Shown one piece after another: positions 17,986-26,801 of a stretch of 64,000 nt of DNA. Under the pieces are notes generated by a model that worked only from the letters and a program-made list of their open reading frames with translations, ran no database searches and was not told the origin of the DNA. Numbering within the stretch: the first letter of the stretch is position 1; the number at the start of each line of letters is the position of its first letter. The position numbers and the translations under genes were made by a program. This DNA is from Holdemania massiliensis AP2 (GTDB taxonomy: Bacteria > Bacillota_I > Bacilli_A > Erysipelotrichales > Erysipelotrichaceae), in assembly GCF_000327285.1 (NCBI RefSeq), contig NZ_HE998567.1, forward strand, positions 183,136-247,135, given 5' to 3'.

Positions 17986-19179
17986 ATGCCAGTTTACAAA
18001 ACGTTGGATCAATTAAAGGAAGAATTTAAAAAGACCTATCTTGCCGATAAGGTGATTTATCAGAAGGATGTCATGGATGCTCTGGAGCATCTGGATCTGA
18101 CTGATAATGATATGGATGACCTGTACGAATGGTTCGCTGCCGAAGGCATCGATATCAGTGAGGATGACGATATCGAGGAATTGGAAAATATCGATATTCC
18201 TGAAGCCGGAGCGATGACCCAGGATATCGGCGATGATCTGGAGTTTTTAGCGGAAGATGCCGGCGAGGATTTCGATGCGGAAGTTGAAGACGTTGAAGTT
18301 CCAGTCGACCTCAGCGAAACTTACAGCAGTTCTCCTTATGTACGGATCAATGACCCAGTCAAGATGTATCTGAAGGAAATCGGACGGGTACCGCTGCTGA
18401 ATCCGGAAGATGAGCCGGAAATTGCCCGGCGGATTCAGGCCGGTGATGAAGAGGCTAAACGCATTCTGATTTCTTCCAATCTGCGTTTGGTCGTTTCGAT
18501 TGCCAAAAAATATGTCGGCCGCGGCATGTTGTTTCTGGATCTGATTCAGGAAGGCAACATGGGTTTGGTCAAAGCTGTTGAAAAATTTGACTACACCAAG
18601 GGCTTTAAGTTTTCGACCTATGCAACCTGGTGGATCCGTCAGGCGATCACCCGTGCGATTGCCGACCAGGCTCGAACGATCCGAATTCCGGTACATATGG
18701 TAGAAACCATCAACAAATTAACTCGTGTACAGCGCCAGCTTGTTCAGGATCTGGGCCGGGAGCCGACGGCAGAGGAAATTGCCGAAAAGATGGAAAACAT
18801 TACGCCGGATAAGGTACGCGAAATTCAGAAGATTGCCTTAGAACCCGTATCGCTGGAAACCCCGATCGGTGAGGAAGATGATTCCCACCTGGGTGATTTT
18901 ATCGAGGATAAAGACGCGATGTCGCCGGATCAGTATGCCAACAATCAGCTGCTGAAAGATGAGATCAACAATGTTCTGCAGGGCTTGACGGAACGGGAAG
19001 AAAAAGTGCTGCGGCTGCGGTTTGGCCTGTATGACGGCCGGACGCGGACGTTGGAGGAAGTCGGTAAGGAATTCAACGTAACCCGTGAACGTATTCGTCA
19101 GATTGAGGCGAAGGCACTGCGGAAGCTGAAACATCCGACCCGCTCGAAGCGGCTGCGGGATTTCGTCGATAAGAATTAA
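17986..19179 (+). CDS. rpoD: Primary RNA polymerase sigma factor
   Basis: A 397-residue primary sigma factor (SigA). Region 1.1 is short and acidic (about residues 1-105), region 1.2 starts at [16 protein letters not shown], region 2 has [27 protein letters not shown] in segments plus [14 protein letters not shown], region 3 follows, and region 4 has the helix-turn-helix [28 protein letters not shown] at 17986 is chosen because AAGGAGA (17974-17980) precedes it by 5 bp and overlaps the dnaG stop; TTG and ATG codons at 17950/17953 remain possible. Confidence 0.96.
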   Translation: MPVYKTLDQLKEEFKKTYLADKVIYQKDVMDALEHLDLTDNDMDDLYEWFAAEGIDISEDDDIEELENIDIPEAGAMTQDIGDDLEFLAEDAGEDFDAEVEDVEVPVDLSETYSSSPYVRINDPVKMYLKEIGRVPLLNPEDEPEIARRIQAGDEEAKRILISSNLRLVVSIAKKYVGRGMLFLDLIQEGNMGLVKAVEKFDYTKGFKFSTYATWWIRQAITRAIADQARTIRIPVHMVETINKLTRVQRQLVQDLGREPTAEEIAEKMENITPDKVREIQKIALEPVSLETPIGEEDDSHLGDFIEDKDAMSPDQYANNQLLKDEINNVLQGLTEREEKVLRLRFGLYDGRTRTLEEVGKEFNVTRERIRQIEAKALRKLKHPTRSKRLRDFVDKN

Positions 19180-19184
19180 GAACG

Positions 19185-19862
19185 ATGTTAAGCCTGCGAC
19201 TCAAGGCGATTGCCGATTGTGTTCCTGCCGGCGTGATCGTTGCGGATATTGGAACTGACCATGCTTTTTTACCGGTAGAATTGGTGTCTTCCGGACAAAT
19301 CCCGCGAGCCTATGCCTGTGATATCGGAGTCGGGCCGTTGGAGCATGCCCGTGCTACGATTGAAGAAGCAGGGCTGCAGGCACAGATTGCTTTAATTCTG
19401 ACGCCGGGACTGGAAAAAGTGCCGGCCGATGCCGAAGTGGCCGTGATTGCCGGAATGGGGTGGATGACCGCCAAATCAATCCTTGAAAATGATTTTGACC
19501 GGCTTGCCCATTTTCAGCTGATTCTAATGCAGGTGAATCGCGAGGTCGCTTCACTGCGCCGCTGGATTATGGAGCATGGTTTTGAAATTGTAACGGAAAA
19601 GCTTGTGCATGACCGCCACTACTACCAGATTGCCGGTTTTCGTAAAGCGGAAAAACCGGTTTCCTATACTGAAGTTCAGCTGCGCTATGGCCCGCTGCTC
19701 TTAGAAAATCAGGAACCAGTTTTACATGAATATTACCGTTATCGCAGAGAGAAACTGCAGCGAATAGCCGAGCAGATTGAAGATCCGGCAAAGCGGACAG
19801 AAATTCTGTGCCAAATGGAAGAAATTGATCATATCATTTTAAATCGAAAGTCATCTGATTAA
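19185..19862 (+). CDS. trmK: tRNA (adenine22-N1)-methyltransferase
   Basis: A 225-residue SAM-dependent methyltransferase for A22 of tRNA. The Rossmann fold has the SAM motif VADIGTDHAFLPV, then YACDIGVGPLEHA and AVIAGMGWMT. The C-terminal half is helical, as in Bacillus TrmK. It begins 5 bp after rpoD, the usual position in Bacillota, with only a weak ribosome binding site, so translation may depend on rpoD. Confidence 0.92.
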   Translation: MLSLRLKAIADCVPAGVIVADIGTDHAFLPVELVSSGQIPRAYACDIGVGPLEHARATIEEAGLQAQIALILTPGLEKVPADAEVAVIAGMGWMTAKSILENDFDRLAHFQLILMQVNREVASLRRWIMEHGFEIVTEKLVHDRHYYQIAGFRKAEKPVSYTEVQLRYGPLLLENQEPVLHEYYRYRREKLQRIAEQIEDPAKRTEILCQMEEIDHIILNRKSSD

Positions 19863-19863
19863 G

Positions 19864-19890
19864 GGAAAGGGCCTCATGCTCTTTCCTTTT
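19864..19890 (+). terminator. Terminator after trmK
   Basis: GGAAAG (19864-19869) pairs with CTTTCC (19881-19886), followed by four T residues and a T-rich stretch. It ends the glyS-dnaG-rpoD-trmK transcripts. Confidence 0.75.
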
Positions 19891-20060
19891 CATTTTGTCT
19901 TCTTTTCCGTTCTTCCAAAAAACGGATTTGTTACTCCTTAAGAAAACCGGTAGAGAATTGATTTTCGATTATCCTTTCATGGAACCGAACTGCTTCCAAT
20001 TTTGTGAGATAAAAAGAGAATGCTGATAATCACTTCCTCTTTGCAGGCGTTTGACGCAAA

Positions 20061-20089
20061 TGGACAACAAAGACTTTTTGATTTACAAT
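20061..20089 (+). promoter_or_regulatory. Promoter of the AgrC-like gene set
   Basis: TGGACA (20061-20066), 17 bp spacer, TACAAT (20084-20089). The remaining 170 bases upstream contain no gene that I can support. Confidence 0.6.
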
Positions 20090-20160
20090 AAAGTAAACAG
20101 GGGTGCTGCAAAGAAGCTTGAAATAAAAGTTTTTGTTTGTTCAACATGAGGGGGAAAAGC

Positions 20161-20865
20161 ATGAATAGTAAAAAAACAATCTTGTATTTAATCGGATTTT
20201 TCCTGTGCCAGATCGTTTTGGTGGCAGCCGTGTTCGGCGTCCAGAAGGAAATGGCGATCTTTGAGATCTTTGTGATCATTTCGTTTGCGATCGGGATTAC
20301 GCTGGTTGGTGATTTCTGCATCTTTGAAATTATCCGCAGCGTCATGCAGTACAACGAAGCGGAACTCGAATTGAAGCGGATGACAGAACTGAATCAAAAG
20401 AACTATCAGTTTTATCAGTTTGCGGTCATGCAGCAGAAAAACATTCGTTACTTTTATCATGATCTGTCCAATCATTTGATGACATTGCAGATTTTGAAGG
20501 AGCAGGGACAGGAAGCAGAGCTGAAAATTTATGCTGAGAAAATTCTGAGTCAATATCAGACACAGCTGCCGGCTTATCAAACGGGGAATGTCATGCTGGA
20601 TATTTTAATCCAGTATTATCAGCTTCATGAAGATACATGCACGTTGGCAGTAAAAGGTCAGGTTCCCCAACAGATTGATTTTACCGGACTGCTGGAACTT
20701 CTGCATGGACTGGCCGAACCTTATGCTGGGAAGCAAGTGACGATCTGCTTTGATCCGCAGCTGCATCTGGAGGTACCCGCTCCTAAAAATGCGCAAATGC
20801 AGGAATGCTTGCGGTTACTGAGAGCCGCTGTAAATTCAATCGAGATTGACGAGGTGAACTGCTGA
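20161..20865 (+). CDS. AgrC-like membrane protein: acceptor His kept, ATPase degenerate
   Basis: A 234-residue membrane protein related to GHKL-type (AgrC/ComD) sensor kinases. GAGGGGG at 20149-20155 supports the start at 20161. Two membrane helices (about residues 5-26 and 33-55) replace the usual six. The phosphotransfer motif is intact: YHDLSNHL with His100, Asp101 and Asn104, followed by TGNVMLDILIQYYQLHED as expected. The region where the N box should be reads LLELLHGLAEPYAG, without the catalytic Asn, and the protein ends about 65 residues later with no G boxes. It can probably accept but not make phosphate. It overlaps the next gene by one base. Confidence 0.85.
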   Translation: MNSKKTILYLIGFFLCQIVLVAAVFGVQKEMAIFEIFVIISFAIGITLVGDFCIFEIIRSVMQYNEAELELKRMTELNQKNYQFYQFAVMQQKNIRYFYHDLSNHLMTLQILKEQGQEAELKIYAEKILSQYQTQLPAYQTGNVMLDILIQYYQLHEDTCTLAVKGQVPQQIDFTGLLELLHGLAEPYAGKQVTICFDPQLHLEVPAPKNAQMQECLRLLRAAVNSIEIDEVNC

Positions 20866-22112
20866 TGCTGGATCAAACGCTGTATTATCTGAATCACATC
20901 CCCTTGATGATGACTTGGGCTTATTTTTACAATGAATTTCTGCCGGTTCGGAAAAGCTATCGGAAAGATTATGTGATGTTGGCAGCGGCGATCTTAGCTG
21001 CAGTGCTGGTCTTGATCCAGATCTATGAAATTCCCGGCAGCGAGCAGGATAATGCTGTTTTTCGGATGACGGTATCGGCCGCGACGATCGGTGTTGTTGT
21101 TTATCTGGTAAAAGGGGCCGGCTTGAAAGCCACAGTATTTGCCCTGTTTGCCCAGCAGCTGCTTTCCATTACCGCTGAAATGGTAACCATGCTGATCACC
21201 CTGGTCGGGGTGCAGTTCAGCCGCAGCGCCTATGAAGGCACCTTCTATATGAATGTCTATTCGTATGTTCTGCTCGATATCATGAGCCTTTTGTTTTTTA
21301 TGCTGGCTTTAGGAATTGTCAGAAAACGCCAGGGAACAACGGAGGGGGAATATACGACTATCGGCACGTTGCTTTTAATCTGCCAGTTTCTATGGCTTTA
21401 CATCCTTTCTTATAAACTGATCTATATCGTTGAAGCCAGTACGATGCTTTTGGTTCAGTCCTTGCTCTTTTTGCTTCTGACTGATGCTGCAGTTTTTGTC
21501 ATTGCCCGCCGGATTATCCGTCAGAAACGAAAGAAGCAGGAACTCGAAGCGAAACGCCAGATGAATGCGGAGCTGGAAATTCAGCTGCGGAAACTTTCCG
21601 AGAAGCAGGATGTTATCAATGCCGTCTTCAAAGAGATGACAGGACTGGATGATCAGCTTGAAACTCTAAGTACGCTGCAGCATCAAATGAAGCAGATTCG
21701 TGAAGATCTGATCTGTGCTAATCCATACGTTAATGCCTTGCTGAATGCTTATCTTATCGAAGCAAAGGAAAAACAAATTTCAATGCAGTTTGAAATCAAA
21801 GCGGAGCTGTTGAAGGGGATTGACAATTATGATTTGAATACGCTGCTGTCGAATCTGCTGAAAAACGCTGTTGAAGCTTCCGAAAACAGTGAAAATCCGA
21901 TGGTGACGCTGCAGCTTACGGAAAAGGCCGGATTGCTGATGATCCGCTGCTGCAACAGTGTTGCTGAACAGCCCAGTCCGGTTAAGAAAAGAATCCAGGG
22001 ACAGGGGCTCATGATCATGGATGAAATTCTGCAGCGGTATCAGGGAGTGCGAAGCATGAAGCAGGAGCAGAACCTGGCCGTGGCGGAAGTGATGCTGAAG
22101 AAAGAAGGCTGA
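20865..22112 (+). CDS. AgrC-like sensor with ATPase domain but no acceptor His (copy 1)
   Basis: A 415-residue protein with about six membrane helices (residues 1-215), a coiled linker, and a GHKL ATPase domain. The N box is intact (LLSNLLKNAVEA, Asn330 and Asn334) and a G-box remnant reads GQGLMIMDEILQRYQG. At the position of the usual R-H-D-x-x-N-H acceptor motif it has KQDVINAV, with Gln248 in place of His. It is a tandem paralogue of the next gene. It lies in a tight three-gene set; the nearest response regulator is the reverse-strand LytTR gene at 23407. The ligand is unknown. Confidence 0.85.
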   Translation: MLDQTLYYLNHIPLMMTWAYFYNEFLPVRKSYRKDYVMLAAAILAAVLVLIQIYEIPGSEQDNAVFRMTVSAATIGVVVYLVKGAGLKATVFALFAQQLLSITAEMVTMLITLVGVQFSRSAYEGTFYMNVYSYVLLDIMSLLFFMLALGIVRKRQGTTEGEYTTIGTLLLICQFLWLYILSYKLIYIVEASTMLLVQSLLFLLLTDAAVFVIARRIIRQKRKKQELEAKRQMNAELEIQLRKLSEKQDVINAVFKEMTGLDDQLETLSTLQHQMKQIREDLICANPYVNALLNAYLIEAKEKQISMQFEIKAELLKGIDNYDLNTLLSNLLKNAVEASENSENPMVTLQLTEKAGLLMIRCCNSVAEQPSPVKKRIQGQGLMIMDEILQRYQGVRSMKQEQNLAVAEVMLKKEG

Positions 22113-22115
22113 CGT

Positions 22116-23390
22116 ATGCTGAATGACAATCCTTTCTTCTATGTTAACCATCTCATTTTATTTGGAATTTGGACGGCTTTTCATGGGACATTTCTGCATT
22201 CCAAAGAACCTCGGAATGCCTTTTTCCCCAAGCTGTATCTGGCTATCACGATCAATGCCATCATCAACTATATTCTGTTTTTTCTGTTTGCGGATTTCTT
22301 TTCTGTCAATCTGGTACGAACGCTGTTTACCGTAATCATGCTTTATCTAGTCCTGCGGCTGATGATCCAGGATACGCGAATGAATACCCTGTTTGCTGTG
22401 CTTTTTCATGTGCTGTGCCTGGTGATTTCAGAAATGCTGGCGATTTTGATCATGCTGGCCGGCAGCGGCTTCGATCAGCTCGCGTTTGAAGAAGCTTCGT
22501 TTTTTGGAACTGTGGGTTTCGTGGTGATGGATGGAATTCAAGGACTTCTTTTTGGTTTGATCTTGATTCTGAAAAAGAAAGTCTTTCCTAACATTGACTG
22601 GCAGAAACAGGCGCGCTTGGTCCCGCTGCTGGCCATTCATGCCGGCTGGATCTATCTCTTATCTTATAAACTGATCTATGCCTATGAAATGACTGTGAAC
22701 TTAACAGGTTTTCTGATCGTATCCTGGATTTGTGTGCAGGGCGCTTCGTTTTTCTTAATTCGGAGTCTGCTGAAAATGAAAACAGCGAAAGAACGAGCTG
22801 AACTTGAACATCAAAACAATCTTGAAATTCAGGCTCAGCTGATGGAGCTGCATGCAAAGCAAAGCGTCATGAACAAAGTGTGGGCATCCGTTCAGTCCCA
22901 GGCATCCGAATGGAATGTCGATCAGATTCGTGCAGCTTATGATCAGATTGGTTCTATCCGGAATTCCTTATACTGTGATCATCCTTCTGTCAACGCTTTG
23001 CTGGCGTCTTTTCAGCGTCAGTTTGATGCAAAAGATATTGAATTTACGGTGGAGATCAAGGCTTCTTTCGCTTCGGGCTTCGATGATTTTGATCTGAACA
23101 CACTGTTGGCAAATCTATTAAAAAATGCCCTGGAAGCGGCGCAGGACAGTCCGCAGGCTTTTGTTCATTTAACGATTACCCAGCACAAGCAGATGATTTT
23201 AATCCGTTGTGAAAATACCAATGGCAGAATGCATTCCAGTCCGAAGCTGATTCAGGGCAACGGGAAGAAAATTATCACGCAGCTGGCTGAGCGTTACCAT
23301 GGACAGGCTCGGTGGAATAAACAAGCCCGCACTACAACCGCAGAAGTGCTGCTGAACAAAGAAGATTCAAAATTGTGTGAAACAGATTAA
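22116..23390 (+). CDS. AgrC-like sensor with ATPase domain but no acceptor His (copy 2)
   Basis: A 424-residue paralogue of the preceding protein, starting 3 bp after it. Shared features include the helix sequence LLSYKLIYAYE, the N box LLANLLKNALEA (Asn333 and Asn337) and the layout of six membrane helices plus linker. The acceptor position reads AKQSVMNKV, with Gln249 instead of His and Ser instead of Asp. The last glycine box is GNGKKIITQLAERYHG. It looks like a divergent tandem duplicate. It converges on the LytTR regulator with 16 bp between stops, which hold a CCGCGG inverted repeat (23395-23420) able to form a short hairpin. Confidence 0.84.
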   Translation: MLNDNPFFYVNHLILFGIWTAFHGTFLHSKEPRNAFFPKLYLAITINAIINYILFFLFADFFSVNLVRTLFTVIMLYLVLRLMIQDTRMNTLFAVLFHVLCLVISEMLAILIMLAGSGFDQLAFEEASFFGTVGFVVMDGIQGLLFGLILILKKKVFPNIDWQKQARLVPLLAIHAGWIYLLSYKLIYAYEMTVNLTGFLIVSWICVQGASFFLIRSLLKMKTAKERAELEHQNNLEIQAQLMELHAKQSVMNKVWASVQSQASEWNVDQIRAAYDQIGSIRNSLYCDHPSVNALLASFQRQFDAKDIEFTVEIKASFASGFDDFDLNTLLANLLKNALEAAQDSPQAFVHLTITQHKQMILIRCENTNGRMHSSPKLIQGNGKKIITQLAERYHGQARWNKQARTTTAEVLLNKEDSKLCETD

Positions 23391-23406
23391 AAGAACCGCG
23401 GTTTTG

Positions 23407-24180
23407 TTATTCCGCGGACTCGATGTCAAAGAATTGTTTCATAATCGCATTCATCGTTGCTTTTTTATAACTGCGGGAGATCGGGATGAACGCATCATTG
23501 AATAAAATAAGCCCCTTGGTTTCTACGGATTTGACATAGTTCAAATTCGCGATGTAGGAACGATGGGTCTGCACAAAGGACTGCGGCAGCTTTGGCAGAT
23601 AGTCATCAAATACGGCATAGGTGATGATCTGCATCGTGGATTCAAGCGAATCGCTTTTCTGTGAACCCGCTTTGGTCATCCGACAGTTAAAGATGATTTT
23701 GCGGCGGTCTTTCTCCAGGTAAAGGATATCTTGATACAGAATCAGCCGAGGATGTCGGTTAATCATGACCGTTAAGGAATCCTGCCCGATTTGTCTGCCC
23801 TGCAGAACGTTCAGCGCTTTATTCATGGCGAGGGGCAGCCGTCTTTCCAAGTCTTCCTTTAACAGGCAGTAAACATGCTGACAAAGATAGACGTCAGGAA
23901 AATACTGAAGATATCCGGTAATAAAAATAATCTGTAATTCAGGGGCGATTACAGAACACTTCTGAGCCAATTCCAGACTCGTCTGTTTTTCAGCCTCAAA
24001 TCGAATGTCCAGTAAAAGCAGATCAAACTGGCCGTCAAAAATCTGATCCTGAAGCTCCTGCAGGGAAGTCCAGGTTGTAATATAAGCCTCAGTCCTTCTT
24101 TCTTTGAGAATTGCCTGAGCTAACTGCCTGATTTTTTCCAGCTCATAGGGCGCATCATCACAGATGGCAACTCGAATCAC
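23407..24180 (-). CDS. LytTR-type response regulator (AgrA-like)
   Basis: A 257-residue response regulator. The receiver domain has the acidic pair VAICDD and the acceptor Asp in LLLLDIRFE. The C-terminal 110 residues are a LytTR DNA-binding domain (ILYLEKDRRKIIF, FVQTHRSYIANLNYVKSV, IPISRSYKK). I choose the GTG at 24180 because GGGGGGA lies 6 bp upstream; an ATG at 24195 overlaps that site. It faces the three AgrC-like genes and is divergent from the membrane-protein/LytTR operon. It is the likely partner of the degenerate kinases, and the direct repeat at 24379-24408 is a candidate target. Confidence 0.88.
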   Translation of the reverse strand: MIRVAICDDAPYELEKIRQLAQAILKERRTEAYITTWTSLQELQDQIFDGQFDLLLLDIRFEAEKQTSLELAQKCSVIAPELQIIFITGYLQYFPDVYLCQHVYCLLKEDLERRLPLAMNKALNVLQGRQIGQDSLTVMINRHPRLILYQDILYLEKDRRKIIFNCRMTKAGSQKSDSLESTMQIITYAVFDDYLPKLPQSFVQTHRSYIANLNYVKSVETKGLILFNDAFIPISRSYKKATMNAIMKQFFDIESAE

Positions 24181-24378
24181 AATTATTCCCCCCATATCAT
24201 TTCAAAATGAAATTGCTTAACCATAATAGATAATCTTATTTTAACATGAAGCCGCTTCCTATTTCTATTTTATACGAAAAATAAATCGAACGTCTATTCT
24301 GTGAATTTGGAATCTGCAATAATAGAAGTGTTCTTTTCCAGATATTCGAGAAAGAAGTACATTAATTCTTATAGAAAC

Positions 24379-24408
24379 GACCACTTATGTTTCTTTGATG
24401 ACCACTTA
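24379..24408. promoter_or_regulatory. 9 bp direct repeat, candidate LytTR operator
   Basis: GACCACTTA occurs at 24379-24387 and 24400-24408, separated by 12 bp, a 21 bp period. LytTR-domain regulators such as AgrA bind two 9 bp direct repeats with exactly this 12 bp spacing. It ends 11 bp before the -35 of the promoter at 24420. The rest of the 295 bp intergenic region shows nothing further. Confidence 0.68.
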
Positions 24409-24419
24409 CACAGAATTCA

Positions 24420-24448
24420 TAGTCAACGTGTGAGGAGTCAGGTACAAT
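24420..24448 (+). promoter_or_regulatory. Weak-(-35) promoter of the 24476 operon
   Basis: TAGTCA (24420-24425), 17 bp spacer, TACAAT (24443-24448). The -35 matches only 4 of 6 consensus bases, which fits a promoter that needs the adjacent repeat-bound activator. Confidence 0.55.
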
Positions 24449-24475
24449 AATCTCAACTGAAGGGGAGGGATCGAT

Positions 24476-25888
24476 ATGGCCAGAATGGGAATAACAATAC
24501 TGATTACGCTGATCCTATTCGCAGCCGGCTTGTTGTGGATACTGACGTATTCTAAATATCAGCGGCAGGAAATTCAGGGAGCGGAAACAGCGATGAACGG
24601 CAGTCCGCAGTCCATCGTGATGGTGGGCGCCGGATTGGCACTCTTATTGCTGCAATGGGATTCTCCGGTCTCCCCGCTGCAGTGGCTGATGTTTGCGGCG
24701 GCTGCGGTGGGCTTTATTCACTTGACACGGAATCTGCGGCAGGGATTATTTGCCGGGGCCGGCTTATTGTTATTGGCGGGCATGCTGATGAAGCTGGTAT
24801 GGAATGAGGCGTTAGTCCAGCGGATGCTGCCGTTGGTTTTCTTCATGGGATATGAATGTTTGGCAGCCGGTTTTTTTGCCAGTTCGACAGAACCCATCGT
24901 TCGCCGACGCTTCCAAAATTTAATGGTATGGCTGGCTTTGATGTTTGCCGTGGTGCTGCTTGCCCGTGCGAATGCCCAATGGCTGTCTATGCAGTCATTC
25001 TTTCAGCTGATCTGTGCTTATAAAGTCTATTCACGAGCTTTGGATTTCAGGGAACAGTTCTATTTCGTGCAGAAACAGAGTCGAACAGTCCATTGGAAAC
25101 CGGTTCAGGCCGGTTTGCTTTTCGCTGCAGCAGCAATCCTGCTTGCGGCAACGCAGACTGGATTAATCCGCTCAGAAATTAAAAATTCTCAGCCTGCAGT
25201 CTGGGTCTATCGAACAGAAGATGAACACTTGAGCAATGTGATTGTGATCCAAGGCAGACAGGTTAAAATCAATTTGGCCTATCCGGTCAGTGAAACTTAT
25301 CAAGATACTACGGTTTCATTGAAAATCACTGAGAGTGAAACGGGGGAGATCGTCTATGAAACTGAAGAAGCATTGGATGATGGTCAGACGGAGCCCGGCA
25401 GTTATTGGATTCTCAGCGAACACCCGGGCCTCAATTTAGCGGATCGTCAGCCAAAACCCTGGACAATCAGCTGGTCAATCCGCAAAGGAGATCAGGTTTT
25501 GGAAGCGCAGACTTTGAACTGTGAACCCACGATGATCCCAACCTTTGCGGGAGAAGGCCGTTACTTTCAAATTTACAATCTGGCGGCAGGCTATGGTTAT
25601 TTTTCGAGCGCGGAGGTTATCGCCAGGAACACGCTTCAGATCAATCTTCTGCGTTATCGCAATTTAAACTATCGGATCACGATGTTTGATGCGCAGGGAC
25701 AAGCTGTGGTTGAGAGTGCTTCTTCCGGAACGTTGGGATTGGGAGAAACGGTAAGCATGAGCCGTTCCGGCTGGGGTGTTGACTTTACGGATGCGGAAGC
25801 GGTCCGCGGCGAAATCACAGTCTGGGTCAGCGATACGGAAGGAAAGAAGTTCTATGAAGAAACGATAGAGCTGGTGAAGCAGCCATGA
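24476..25888 (+). CDS. Unknown polytopic membrane protein with external C-terminal domain
   Basis: A 470-residue protein without a family that I recognise. GGGGAGGGA precedes the ATG. The first half has about seven hydrophobic segments, the last around residues 205-225. The remaining 240 residues are soluble, rich in Thr, Ser, Glu and Tyr, with alternating patterns suggesting beta structure (VSLKITESETGEIVYETEE), and probably lie outside the cell. It opens a three-gene operon with 4 bp ATGA overlaps, followed by a LytTR regulator and a small membrane protein. It may be the effector or target of that regulatory pair, but no function can be read from the sequence. Confidence 0.82.
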   Translation: MARMGITILITLILFAAGLLWILTYSKYQRQEIQGAETAMNGSPQSIVMVGAGLALLLLQWDSPVSPLQWLMFAAAAVGFIHLTRNLRQGLFAGAGLLLLAGMLMKLVWNEALVQRMLPLVFFMGYECLAAGFFASSTEPIVRRRFQNLMVWLALMFAVVLLARANAQWLSMQSFFQLICAYKVYSRALDFREQFYFVQKQSRTVHWKPVQAGLLFAAAAILLAATQTGLIRSEIKNSQPAVWVYRTEDEHLSNVIVIQGRQVKINLAYPVSETYQDTTVSLKITESETGEIVYETEEALDDGQTEPGSYWILSEHPGLNLADRQPKPWTISWSIRKGDQVLEAQTLNCEPTMIPTFAGEGRYFQIYNLAAGYGYFSSAEVIARNTLQINLLRYRNLNYRITMFDAQGQAVVESASSGTLGLGETVSMSRSGWGVDFTDAEAVRGEITVWVSDTEGKKFYEETIELVKQP

Positions 25889-26409
25889 TCAATCTGATTT
25901 GCCGGCCGGACCATGAGGAACAGCTGCGGCAGCGGCTTCAATCCTTTGAAGCTCTGGATTTAACTTTGGTTGAAAAAGGTGTGGATTATAATTCGATCGG
26001 CATTCAATTTCAAATGGAAGATCTTGATGAATTAATCACTTTTCTCAACGATCATTTTTTGCAAAAGAAGGGCATGACGCTGACTGGACAAAAGGCCGGA
26101 CGTACCTATGTCGTGGATTTATCCGATGTCTTGTATATCGAAGGACTGCAGCGTGAAACCTTTGCTTATACAGATCACTTAGGCCTTCAGCTAAACCGCA
26201 AGCTGTATCAGCTGCAGGAAGAGTTGTATCCGCGGCAGTTCATTCGGATCAGTAAATCTTATCTCGTCAATCTGGCAAAGGTGGAACAGATTGCCCCCAG
26301 TTTTAACGGTAGGCTGACGTTGATCTTGAAAAATGGGACCCAGCTGGAGGTCAGCCGCAGCTATGCCCCGCATTTTCGCAAAGCGATAGGAATGGAGAGA
26401 AAACGATGA
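25885..26409 (+). CDS. Standalone LytTR DNA-binding regulator
   Basis: A 174-residue transcription factor with no receiver domain. An N-terminal domain of about 65 residues (INLICRPDHEEQLRQRL) precedes the LytTR domain, marked by DVLYIEGLQRETFAYT, RQFIRISKSYLVNLAKVEQI and LEVSRSYAPHFRKAIG. The layout matches the regulator of LytTR regulatory systems, in which a membrane protein encoded next door restrains it. It overlaps both neighbours by 4 bp. A likely target is its own operon through the 21 bp-periodic repeat at 24379-24408. Confidence 0.85.
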   Translation: MINLICRPDHEEQLRQRLQSFEALDLTLVEKGVDYNSIGIQFQMEDLDELITFLNDHFLQKKGMTLTGQKAGRTYVVDLSDVLYIEGLQRETFAYTDHLGLQLNRKLYQLQEELYPRQFIRISKSYLVNLAKVEQIAPSFNGRLTLILKNGTQLEVSRSYAPHFRKAIGMERKR

Positions 26410-26771
26410 TTGAACGCTTGATTTATAACGGTATGATCGGCATGGCAATCCCTGTACTGGCGCAGTTTCTTGATTCACGCAGGGCATCGCCGGACTGGCT
26501 TTGGATTGTTTTGGCCGGGGCGGCCTATGCTTTGTTTTTAGAAAGCTATCGAATCTGGATGCAGTCTTTGCAGCGGGGGCAGACAGGCATTACAATCGCA
26601 AGTGTGTTTATCTTAACCGTCGTTGTTTTCAGTCATTTGACGTTTGAAGGTTTGTTTATGCTGATCGCTTTGAGTCTTTCCATGATTTCCTTGGTTCGTT
26701 CAACGAAGAAATATACTCAGGCTTTAGATCACTTTAAACAGCAGCTGCAGGAAGACCATGATGATCAATGA
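26406..26771 (+). CDS. Small membrane protein, probable LytTR inhibitor (DUF3021-like)
   Basis: A 121-residue protein with four hydrophobic segments (about residues 7-22, 29-46, 56-74 and 78-92) and a charged cytoplasmic tail. Size, topology and position directly after a standalone LytTR gene resemble the DUF3021-like membrane inhibitors of LytTR regulatory systems (HdrM and BrsM in Streptococcus mutans). The sequence similarity was judged by eye and is weak. It overlaps the regulator by ATGA, which fits equal production of the two partners. Confidence 0.65.
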   Translation: MIERLIYNGMIGMAIPVLAQFLDSRRASPDWLWIVLAGAAYALFLESYRIWMQSLQRGQTGITIASVFILTVVVFSHLTFEGLFMLIALSLSMISLVRSTKKYTQALDHFKQQLQEDHDDQ

Positions 26772-26801
26772 AGAAATATGAGAAAGAAAGACCGGGGCTA
26801 A

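Noticed and set aside
20060-20149. 29-residue open frame, considered as an AgrD-like signal peptide
   Set aside because: It overlaps the promoter of the AgrC-like set, has no ribosome binding site and lacks the AgrD layout; no AgrB-like protease is nearby.
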